From NCBI GenBank assembly GCA_026419785.1, contig JAODTK010001355.1, positions 74,501-138,500 on the forward strand: a DNA stretch of 64,000 nt. The letters run 5' to 3'. This stretch comes from Sclerodactyla briareus. Its lineage: Eukaryota; Echinodermata; Holothuroidea; Dendrochirotida; Sclerodactylidae. Shown piece after piece: positions 47,961 through 58,032 of the stretch. Each line of letters opens with the position of its first letter. Position 1 is the stretch's first letter. The translations under genes were made by a program, and so were the position numbers. Under the pieces are notes generated by a model. The model was given only the letters and a program-made list of their open reading frames with translations. It did not search any database and had not been told where the DNA came from.

Positions 47961-48339
47961 GTGAGTTTGGATGTTCGTAGTTGATTTGTCATGGTTGATT
48001 TTTAATGAGGTCAAAAGGTGTCAAAGGTTCAAAAAAAATGTTGAATGAATTGTGCTTACTTTTGGGTAGTGTACACGTGTTGAGGTTACAGGCGGGCAAA
48101 AGAAAATTAACAAACTTGTTAATTTCTGTCAAAATTAGGATATGGGGCAGGAGCTCGGTGTTGATGCTGAATAGACGAACGAAAAACAAAAACTTCACCG
48201 GCTTCAATCGGGCACTCGGTTCTCAGGTTACGAGGGGTCAAAAGGTTGGTTTTGATTACCGTTTTGGCAAAGCATCGCAGTATACTTTGGAGATAACAAT
48301 TAATGCTTGTTCAGGACTGCGTGTGTTGCAATCTCATCG

Positions 48340-51190
48340 AGAGGAGTAAAAACATTTTTCATAAAAAAACTGGACCATGTCATGACATCAAAAGGGTCAT
48401 TCAAAGGGTCCAACTTAATGGACAAAAAAAACTAATAATTTTTGGAGACAAAAAAAAAAAATTACCCACTTGACATTGGCCTTGCCAAATTGTTTGAAAT
48501 TTTTCAAAGACAGGGTTCGTTGGACCCGTTCATGGGGGAGAACAGGTTTCATAAAAACCATTGTCATCAAAGGTCATTCAAAGGTCACTTATGGGCTATA
48601 AAAAAAACTGCCAATAAGTATTGTGTTCCTTGCAAAAACAAAATTCAGGAACCTACTTTTCCTGATGTGGTTTTATATTTCAGGACAGGGGTTGGTAAAA
48701 AAACCCCATGTAGTGTAGGGGTTACATTTTTTATTAAAAATGGTCATGTAATCAGATGGTCATTAAAAGGTCAAGTTGAGGTCAACAAAAAACGATTTTT
48801 GGGTACTTTTCAGGCCAATACGCAACCTGGGCGTGTTTGTCATTCAGAATCCAAAAATGCTCCTAGGAGTGGGATTGTATCACCCTGGATGAGTTTACAA
48901 TTTTCATTAAAAAAAATGTCCATGTCATTGAAGGTCAATTCAAGGTCACTAAAAGTGGGCTCAAAAAAACTGTTTCTGGCGGGATATCCCGGAGAGTTGA
49001 AACATCTGTGAAGGCGGAAGGTTCACCATTGTGATATAATTGTTGGGGAACCTGCATTGGTGTGTGGGACCTCTGACCCTCAATTTGACCTCTGTCGGCG
49101 TGTCTGGGTAAAAGGTTGAAGTCTTTTTGGAAATAAATTGCTTAATTTTAAGGGCGTTTACGGGCAAAAAAAAAAATAGAAAAAAACTGGGTATTTTTGA
49201 TATGTGATAGACCTTTTTTGCTTTATGGAGGAGGAGACCAAACTCCCGCTTTCGATCGGACAACTACTTTGGTAGTCTACAAAGGGTCACAAAGTGTAAT
49301 TTATAAGCTTTTCGCAATAACATCAAGGCGTGTTCATTGGAATGGCAATATGCTTCTAGGAGTGGATGCATCACATGGGAGTAACAATGTTTATAAAAAA
49401 ACCGCCATGTCATTTTGCAAAGGGTAATTAAAGAATCCACGTAGGGGTCAAAAAAGGATTTTAGTACTTGTTTGGCCATTAGCACTGGGCATGTTCAATA
49501 GAATGCAAAAAATGCGCCTAGGAGTTGGATGTATCACAGGGGAGAGTACAATTTTCATAAAAAAACTGCCATGGTCATCAAAGGTCATTCAAAAGGTCAC
49601 TTAGAGGGTCAAAAAAACTGGTTTCTGCCATAATTGGAGAAATTGAATATTCTGTTTGAAGGACTGGGATATGTTTCACCATTGTTGATATTTAATGTTG
49701 TGAAACCTGCAGGTGTGTGACCTCTGACCGCAATTTGGCCTTTTCCGGGTCGGGTGGCATGTGGTTAAAGGTTAGGTCTTGAATAATGTGCTTAATTTAA
49801 GGCGTAACAGGCAAAAAAAAATAGGAAAACCATTAATTTTTGGATATGTGATTGACCTGTGTGTGCTTTATGAAGGGGAGGGGAAAAAAATAAAAACTTC
49901 CCGCTTCGATGTTGCCGGACGCATAATTTTGTAGTTACCAAGGTCAAAAGTTTAATTTAATAAGTTTTTCGGCAAATAAACATTTAGGCGTGTTCCATTG
50001 GAATGCAAATATGCTTCTAGGAGGGGGAAGTGGAATTGCATCCACATTGGAGAGTAAAAACAATTTTTTATTAAAAACCGCCATGTCATGAGGTCATTTA
50101 GTAAAGGTTCAACGTAGGCGGTCAAAAAACTGATTTTAATACTTTTTTTTTTTGGCAATAGCCACGTGGCGTGTTAATCAAGAATGCAAAAGCTCTAGAA
50201 GTGGATGTATCACCATGTGAGAGTTTACCAAAGTTTTATAAAAAAAACTGGTTCATGTCATGAAGGTTCAAAAATTCAAAGGTCACCCTAAAGGGGTCAA
50301 AAAACTGGTTTCTGGCGATTAATCAGAGGCATGAATATCTGTGGAGCTTGGAAGGTTCACCATTTTGTCATATAAATTGTTGACATGCATGTTGTGTTGT
50401 GTGGACTCTGACCTCAATTTGACCTCTGTCGGGGTGGTCAATGTGGTTAAAGGGTCAGTTTGATATAAATGTGCTTATTGAAAGAGTTACGGGCCAAAAA
50501 AAATGAAAAAAAAAAAATGGGGTCAAATTTTAGGAATATGTGATAGACCTTTGGTGTGCTTTTATGGGGGAGACAAACTCCCGCTTCGATCGGTTACTTT
50601 GGTAGTTACAAGGTCAAAAGTTTAATTTAATAAGTTTTTCGCTGATTTAAATTTAGGCATGTTCAGTTGGGAATGCAAAAACCTGTGCTTTAGGAGGTGG
50701 AGCATCACATGGAGAGTAGTAAACAATTTTATTTAAAAAAACACCCGCCGTGTCATTGACGGTCATTTCAAAGGTCCACTAGGGGTCAAAAAAACTGATT
50801 GAGTACTTTTGGAAATAGTACTGGGCATGTTCATCTAGAATGCAAAATAAAGGCTTTATTAGGATGTGGATGTCATTCACATGGAGGAGTTACGATTTTT
50901 CATTAAAAAAACTGCCATGTCATTTAAAGGTCATTCAAGGGTCACTTAGGGTCCAAAAAAAAAAATCTGTTTTTCCTGGCGTTAATCGGAGAATTGAATA
51001 TCTGTGAAAGGCTGGATGGTTCACATTTTGTGATATTAATTGTTGACCTGCATGGTTGTTTGTTGTGTGACCCTCTGAACCTCAAATTTTTACCTCTGGT
51101 CGGGTGGCATTGTGGTTAAAGGTTGAACTACTGAATAAATGTGCTTATTTTAAAGGAGTTACGGGAAAAAAATAAAAAAACTGGTTATTG
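48340..51190 (+). repeat. Satellite array, about 660-bp higher-order unit
   Basis: The landmark 'ggttcaccatt' with 'tgtgatata' recurs at about 49020, 49670, 50355 and 51018 (intervals about 640-690 bp). Each unit also contains 'ctcccgcttcgatcgg', 'taggagtggatg', 'ctgccatgtcat' and 'aaggtcattcaaaggtca'. Half-sites AGGTCA in DR5 spacing are seen at 48571-48587. Homopolymer lengths vary strongly between units. Confidence 0.75.
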
Positions 51191-51289
51191 TCAAAGTGGG
51201 GGATTATATAAGTTGGGCGTTCTTTCTAACCGGCCGCGTTGTCTAGTTAAGTAAGGTTAACGGTAATTAGCTTTATTTTAGGTAATTCT

Positions 51290-51700
51290 ATTTTTCAGGC
51301 TCGTTAGCAAGATTACAGATGAACCGTAGGTGCTATGGTGACTGGGATTGGGAACATAGATGGCGGGATTATGAAGTAAGTAGATGTTAACTGATTAAGA
51401 TTTTCACGCATCCAAAAACTATGGTAATTGAGTCGTCTAATTTGGCATAATTTATTGCCAAAATTCAAAACAAAAGTTCGTCAGATTTGTTTTTCCCATT
51501 CCATCAAAAAACTGCTCATTTCTGTGAATAGGGAGCAACTCTTGTGATTATTCACTATTATAAAATTTGTATTATTCACATAGGGGGGAGGGACAAGTGG
51601 AGGGTCATTCAGTGTGTTTATTTGCATTGGGTGTTCCCAAATTTCAAAAGTTGGTTTGATGTCTGAAGCTTGATTGGTATGGTCTACCTTAGTTTATTCC
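51290..51700 (+). repeat. 'GATGAACCGTAGG' module, copy 4
   Basis: 'gattacagatgaaccgtagg' at about 51312 followed by 'tggcgggattatgaag' and 'ttggcataatttattgcc' matches the copies at 43.7, 46.4 and 47.5 kb. Confidence 0.65.
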
Positions 51701-52130
51701 CCCAAAAAAATTTGTTAAACATAAAAAACATTGACTCGAGGTCACTGGGGGTTATTTGGCAGTTGTGTATAAATTGTTTCATGTCATGCTTAAGGTTCAA
51801 GTTTGTTGAAATTCCCAGGTAATTAAGGGGGTCCTTCATGAGATATGTGAAATGAGCAATTGCGTCAATAGGAAGTTGAATATTTTGTCTAATTTGAATA
51901 ATTTGGGGCGTTCTTAGTCACATTTCCACAGAAAAAAAACTTATACTTCTTCACTCATAGTAGGAATGTCCATTAATCCAGTTCCTTAAGAATTTGAAAA
52001 TGACCACTGATTAGTAAGGTGTTAAATGCTATACCATAAACTTAAAGCAACACATTACTTCCTTGTAATTGTTGCATGGTGACTATTAGATGGAAACACT
52101 GATCGCGCAACCAGCGAGACATTGGGGGCG
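51701..52130 (+). repeat. Flanking module E, copy 1
   Basis: Text 'gaggtcactgggggtt', 'cttcatg', 'ttccttaagaatttgaaa' and 'accagcgagacattgggggc' recurs as copies at 55490-55915 and 56790-57130. It directly precedes the GT microsatellite and the 310-bp array. Confidence 0.6.
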
Positions 52131-52177
52131 ATGCGCTTTGTTTGATTCCTTGACGAAGTCAGAGAAATCTGTGCAGT

Positions 52178-52270
52178 GTGTGTGTGCGCGTGTCTGTGTG
52201 GTGTGTGTGTGTGCGTGTGTGTGTGTTGTGTGTGTGTGTGTGTGTGTGTGTGTTGTGTGTGTGTGTGTTG
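52178..52270 (+). repeat. (GT)n microsatellite
   Basis: An imperfect GT/GC repeat of roughly 90 bp. It separates module E from the 310-bp array. Confidence 0.9.
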
Positions 52271-53768
52271 TCATGATGGTGTGTAGGTGTGTGACGCCCA
52301 GCTGGTACACACTAGAACTCGATCAGGTCTGAGTTGGTCAGGCTCATACTTGGTATGGTGTTCCCCATGATGAGTAATGAACGCCTAATTGTTTGTGGTC
52401 GGTCGAGTTCATCTTAGGTCACCAGAGTTCAACGGCTTAAAAACCTGTAAACACGATAAGTCCAGAATGGTTGGTCCGTAAGTTGAATTCGGTGTACCGC
52501 TTTCCTGTATGGGAGTACAGAAACCCTATTGTTTTTTGGTTCGGGTCAGGAGTGAATTTTGGTCAAATTGAAATTTTGAAAAATTGGATATTTTGGCCAA
52601 TTTTGGCTTGTTAACGCGATAACTCACCCCCACGTGGAGGATGAAGCTCATACTTGGTATTGTTTCCCCCATGATGAGGTCCATGACCCTATTGTTTTGG
52701 GGTCATGGTCAAGGTCATCTGAGTCACCATAGGTCACAGTCTGAAAACATTGAAACAGCGATAAGTTCCAGCATGTTGGTCCGATCAAGTTGAATCCGGT
52801 GTAGCAGTTTTCTTATGGGGATACAGAACCCTATTGTTTTTGGTTCGGGTCAGGAGTGAATTTTGGTCGAAAATAGGATAGGTTCGCCAATTTTGCTTGT
52901 AAACACGATAACTCAACCCCACCCTGATGGATGAAGCTCATACTTTGTATGTGTGTTCCCCTGATGAGTTGACCTGAACCCTATTGTTTTGGGGGTTCAG
53001 GTCAGAGTCATCTAAGATCACGAGAGGGCAAAATTCTGAAAGCTTGTAAATGATATTCCAGAAGGTGGCCGTCAAGTTGAAATTCGTATATACTTTGTTA
53101 CGGGGATTACAGGAACCCTATTGTTTTTTTGTTCGGTCGGGGTGATTTTGATCGAAAATAGAAAATTGTGAAATTCGATATTTTGGCCAATTTTTGGCTG
53201 TAAACACGATAACGCAACCCACCCTTGATGGGGAAGCTCATACTTGGTAGTGTATTCCCCATGATGAGGTACATGAACCCTATTGTTTTTGGGGTTCAGG
53301 TCAGCAGGTCAACATGAAGGTCACAAGGTCAAAGTCTGAAAGCATTGTAAACAAGATAAGTCCAGAATGTTTGGTCCGATGAAGTTGACATTCGGTATAT
53401 AGCTTTGTTACGGGATACCGAACACTATTGTTTTTTGTTCAGGTCGGGGTGAATTTTGGTCGAAAAAGCAAAGTTGTAAAATTCGGATATTTGCCAATTT
53501 CGGCTTTTAAACACATAACTCGACCTCCACCATTGATGGAGGGGGGGAAGCTCATACTTGGTATGTGTATTCCCCATTATGAGACATGACCCTATTGTTT
53601 TTGGTCAGTCATAGTTTCAACTAGGTCACCAGATGCAAGTCTGAAACCTTTTAAACACGATAAGTCCGAAGTGGTTATTGGTCGATCAAGTTGAAATTTC
53701 GTATATAGCTTTCTTACGGGGAGTCCAGGAACCCTATTGTTTTTGGTTCAGGTCGGGTGGAATTTGGG

Positions 53769-54082
53769 GTCGAAAATAGGAAATTTGAAAATGGTATATT
53801 TTGGCCAATGTTTGCTTGTAAACACGATAACTTGACCCCCCCTGATGGTGACGCTCATACTTTGCTATGTGTGTTCCCCATGATGAGTACCATGAGCCCT
53901 ATCTTTTAGGGTCAGTCAGAGGTCATTTGAGGTCACCAGGAGGTCGAAGTCCGAAAACTTGTAAACACGATAATCCAGAATGGTTTGTCTGATTGGGTTG
54001 AACTTGGGTGTGTAGCTTTCTTATGGAAGTACAGACACCCGATTGTTTTGTGTATGAGGTCGGGTGAAATTTTGGTCGAAAA
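53769..54082 (+). repeat. Exact internal duplicate, first copy
   Basis: These 314 bp are identical, with no indel, to 54736-55049 (offset 967, close to three satellite units), although neighbouring units of the array are strongly diverged. Confidence 0.9.
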
Positions 54083-54735
54083 AGAAATTTGGTGAAATTC
54101 GATATTTTGGCAATTTCGGCTTGTAAACACGATAACCCTCAACCCCACCCTGATGGAGGAAGCTCATACTTGGTAGTGTATTCCCCATGATGAGTAATGA
54201 CCCTATTGTTTTTGGTCAGGTCAGAGGTCAACTGAGGTCCCAGAGGTCAAAGTCTGGAAAACCTTGTAAACACGATAAGTCCAGAATGGTGGTCTGATCA
54301 AGTTTAAAATTCGTATAGCTTTCTTGCGGGGAGTACAGGAACCCTATTGTTTTTGGTTCAGGTCGGGGTGAATTTTTGGTTCGAAAAAAAATAGGAAATT
54401 TGAAAATTGGAGATATTTTGGCCAATTTTGGCTTGTAAACCACGATAAAAACTGGACCCCACCCCGGATGATGGAAGCTCATATTGTATGTGTGTTCCCC
54501 ATGATGAGTACCATGAAACCTATTCTTTTGGAAGTCAGGTCAGAAGGGTTTCATTTGAGGCGGTCACCAGAGGTCGAAAAGTCTAGTCAGCTGGAAAAAC
54601 CTTTGGTAAAACACGGGATAGTCCAGAATGGTTGGTCTGAATTGGGGTGAAATTGGGTGTTGTAGCTTTCTTATGGAGGGGAGTACAGGAACAACCCTAT
54701 TCGTTTTTTGTGGATAGGTCGGGGAGTGAATTTTG

Positions 54736-55049
54736 GTCGAAAATAGGAAATTTGAAAATGGTATATTTTGGCCAATGTTTGCTTGTAAACACGATAACTT
54801 GACCCCCCCTGATGGTGACGCTCATACTTTGCTATGTGTGTTCCCCATGATGAGTACCATGAGCCCTATCTTTTAGGGTCAGTCAGAGGTCATTTGAGGT
54901 CACCAGGAGGTCGAAGTCCGAAAACTTGTAAACACGATAATCCAGAATGGTTTGTCTGATTGGGTTGAACTTGGGTGTGTAGCTTTCTTATGGAAGTACA
55001 GACACCCGATTGTTTTGTGTATGAGGTCGGGTGAAATTTTGGTCGAAAA
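54736..55049 (+). repeat. Exact internal duplicate, second copy
   Basis: Identical to 53769-54082. It carries the perfect DR4 pair of AGGTCA half-sites at 54887-54902. Confidence 0.9.
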
Positions 55050-55489
55050 TAGAAATTTGGAAAATTCGATATTTTGGCCAATTTTGGCTTGTAAACACGA
55101 TAACTGGACCCCACCCCGGATGGATGAAAGCCCTACTTGGTAAATTGTGTTCCCGCATGATGAGTACTAACCCTATTGTTTTTGGGGCCAGGTTCATAGG
55201 TCATCTGAGGTCAGCCAGAGGTCAAAGTCGTTAAACCTTGTGACACGATAATTCCAGAATTGGTTGGTCTGTCACGTTGAAATAAGGTGTAAAGCTTTCT
55301 TCTGGGAGTAACAGGGACCCTATTGTTTTTGGTCAGTCCGAGTGAATTTTTGGTTGAAAATAAATTTGTCATCTGAGGTAGCATATTCAAAGTCCTGAAA
55401 ACCTGAAATGCAGTGTGTTGCTCTCTTACCAATGGTACGATTCCCTATTAGTATCTGGCTATAGGTTGACAGAAACAGTCAAGAATCAC

Positions 55490-55915
55490 TAGCCTTTGGC
55501 TTTCTGGTTTACCTTGAACTCGAGTCACTGGGGGTTCTTCATGTGTGTATAATTTTTTTCACTTCATGTAAATGTCAGGTTGGTAAGATTCCCATGAAAA
55601 TGTGTAGATTGTGGTTCCACATTGGTCTACTATTATATACTTTGAATGAGAAAATGGGTGACGGTCAATGGAAAGTTGAATAGTGTCTATTGCATACGTC
55701 AGACACTTTCAGTTATTTCAACAAAACCTTACTCCTTCGTAGACAGGTCAACCATTCATTGAATTTGAAATTGTTCACTGGTTATTAAGCTATTCCTATC
55801 AATCTAATACAAAAATCTGGAGCAAGACATGGAATGGCCTTGTAATTGATTTCATTGTGACTAATATAAAAACCATTGATCGTGCCACCAGGCGGACACT
55901 GGGTGATCGCCAAAA
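55490..55915 (+). repeat. Flanking module E, copy 2
   Basis: Shares 'gagtcactgggggttctt', 'aatttgaaattg' and 'accaggcggacactgggtg' with copy 1. With copy 1 it flanks the GT repeat and 310-bp array as a direct repeat about 3.8 kb apart. Confidence 0.6.
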
Positions 55916-56789
55916 AGGGGGGTGTTGTATCCCTTGAAATCTTTCTGAACAGGGAAAGTTTACAAAATATCAAGAATGTCGAAATTCCCCGCAATATCGG
56001 GAGGGACGATCAATATGTTCATTATTTTTTACTTTGCCTGAGTTAAGCCTTGCCTTGGAGGCTAAAGTTGGGCTAAATGAGAAACTGGTCCATTCCACTA
56101 CAGTAGTCAGTACGTTTCAATCCTCATGACTGACTGTGTGTTTAGTGGGTTACACACCTTCCACCTAACAGACATTGTTTACAATTGGGACTGAGAGTAT
56201 TTAGTCTTCTGTTGATGACTAGTAAAATGCCTTCAGGCCCAGGGCATATGGACCAAACTATTTTCTTTTTGGGTTTTGTATGTCTTGAGTTCAACATACT
56301 GCTTTCTACACGTTTTAGCCACACCTGTTTCAAGCCAAGTACCCATTCAGCTAAACCTGTATCCATGGAGTTTCAGCAACCACGGCTGGATGTTTTGGCC
56401 GCCTGCCTACTATAACCAACATACTCCTAATATCTATTCCATGATCCGGCGCTAATGCATCTTGACCTGTTCAACTACCATAGAACGCTTCGAAGATTCT
56501 CGAACAACGCCACCTAATAAGAAGGCCAAGCAGTGTATTTGAGCCCAAAAAATTGTCACAGGCTTTTAAAATACTTATTTAATCACATTTTTTTCTATCA
56601 ACTCAGGTGTGTATGAGTTAGGTGTCTGAATAACAATCATTAACACCATCCGAGGATAGGTCAAAAGAACTAAAGAATCAAGCATTCACATAAAAGTTCC
56701 TGTACGTCATAAGCTCTTTGTTGATTCTTCTGAAGTGAAATATATGAGCATTATTGAGTTTGGCTACAGCACCATCGTTGCTCTTGTTT
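55916..56789. other. Non-coding, nothing recognised
   Basis: No domain or shared repeat was noticed. Confidence 0.3.
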
Positions 56790-57130
56790 TATCATGGCTT
56801 CTGGTCACTGGAGGTCATTCAAGTGTCTAATTTGCATAATTTATGCATAATTTGAAAGTTTGCCGGAGTTTCGTGAAACTTGGTAAATTGCCCTACTTTT
56901 GCCTAATGTAGGCAATTTTAGTCACATTTCCCAAAACTTTTACTCCTTTAGTAACCTTGTCGATAATCAGTTCTTTCTAATTTGAATTGGGGGGTCCCCG
57001 CTGATTAGTAGGCGTTTCTTTTAAATGCTAATACGAAATTTTAAGTGACACCTGGAATGCCTTGTACTTGTTTGCATGGTGACTATAGAAGTGAACACTG
57101 AGCACCAGGCGAACTCTGGGGCGATGGCCT
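56790..57130 (+). repeat. Flanking module E, copy 3 with 'gcataatttatgc' motif
   Basis: 'taatttgcataatttatgca' at about 56828, then 'tttctaatttgaattgg' and 'accaggcgaactctggggcg' near 57100. It is a partial, diverged copy. Confidence 0.55.
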
Positions 57131-57729
57131 TGTCCATGGAAATGGCCAATGGGGAAATTTCCTCAGGAATGTCATATCTTGCCCATATCGAGCTAGTACA
57201 GTTTCCACATTTGTCTTTGTTTCTGGCCATAGGTTTTCAGAAATAAGTCAAGGACTCACTAAGTCTTTTGGCTCTCTGGTTTCACTTTTCTATAGTGCCG
57301 AAAATAGCATAGCTCTGTCACAGAAGGCTTGTCGTCTGAAATACTGATCCCATCCCCCAATCCATCGGACACAATTAAAAATTCAGGGGTCCTGAAACTG
57401 CTTGTACATATCTTCACCCTTGACCTCCAATATGCTGGATGCAGACCTGTGGCCTGCCCAGGTATAAATTTGATTCCCCATTTTCCCCCGTCAATTAATT
57501 GATGGCACAGACAATGAATATAGCATTTGGCAGTGCCATTCAGTGACAGTTGGTGGCCCTGGGAAGTGTCAACATATCTGATTGTACTGTGGTGTTGGGC
57601 TATATTGCTTACTACAATGCCCATACAGACTACAGTATATTAGATATTGTCTACAGGTGTAATTACCGATGTCACTTTATCAGTTCAATGTGAGACTGGA
57701 AACGGTGTTGGATAAATGAAAATGAAAAA
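57131..57729. other. Non-coding, nothing recognised
   Basis: The minus frame at 57259-57624 has no family features. Confidence 0.3.
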
Positions 57730-57850
57730 TTATAAAATAATATTTTTATTATGAGTAATGATAACAATATACACAATTTATAGCATTCTAATCAGTCAAA
57801 GACTGCTCTAAGGTGCTTTACAAACGGCAAAAAAACAATACAACAAAAAA
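57730..57850 (-). mobile_element. Probable LINE 3' end fragment
   Basis: On the minus strand 'gtaaagcaccttagagcag' is followed by 'gctataaattgtgtata' and an AT-rich simple tail. This resembles the closing segment of CR1/L2-type elements. Upstream coding remains were not found. Confidence 0.35.
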
Positions 57851-57973
57851 TGAATAGGAAATATTTATGTTATAAACTATAATCTTAAAGGAGCTTAGGT
57901 TGCTAGTGGATATACCGTGGAAGCAAGCCTTCCATTAAGCGGCCAATGCCCAGGAGACAAAAATCACACTTTT

Positions 57974-58032
57974 GGCTCCTGGTCCCAGAGGTTTTGGTGG
58001 AACCAGGAGCTGTTTTTCCAGGACCAGGAGCC
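57974..58032. repeat. 12-bp perfect inverted repeat with a third related copy
   Basis: GGCTCCTGGTCC (57974-57985) and GGACCAGGAGCC (58021-58032) are perfect reverse complements. GGAACCAGGAGC (57999-58010) lies between them. Confidence 0.85.

Larger units (their letters stand above)
52320..55400 (+). repeat. Satellite array, about 310-bp unit, about ten units
   Basis: Landmark 'gataagtccagaatgg' (and variants) recurs at about 52461, 52765, 53057, 53361, 53665, 53974, 54280, 54621, 54941 and 55251. Each unit also has 'ttggcttgtaaacacgataa', 'gaagctcatacttgg', 'tgttccccatgatgag', 'accctattgttttt' and several AGGTCA half-sites. Units differ mainly by indels. It has no coding capacity. Confidence 0.9.

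Noticed and set aside
48442-49011. 189-codon plus-strand open frame, the longest in the window
   Set aside because: It lies wholly inside the 660-bp satellite array; its sequence repeats with the array and homopolymer indels decide the frame. No domain.
52320-55400. Regular repeats with spacers that might suggest a CRISPR array
   Set aside because: Unit length near 310 bp, the whole unit repeats rather than a short repeat with unique spacers, and the sequence is eukaryotic.
51701-55915. Direct repeats that could be LTRs of a retrotransposon
   Set aside because: No TG...CA ends, primer-binding site, polypurine tract or gag-pol frame; the interior is satellite.
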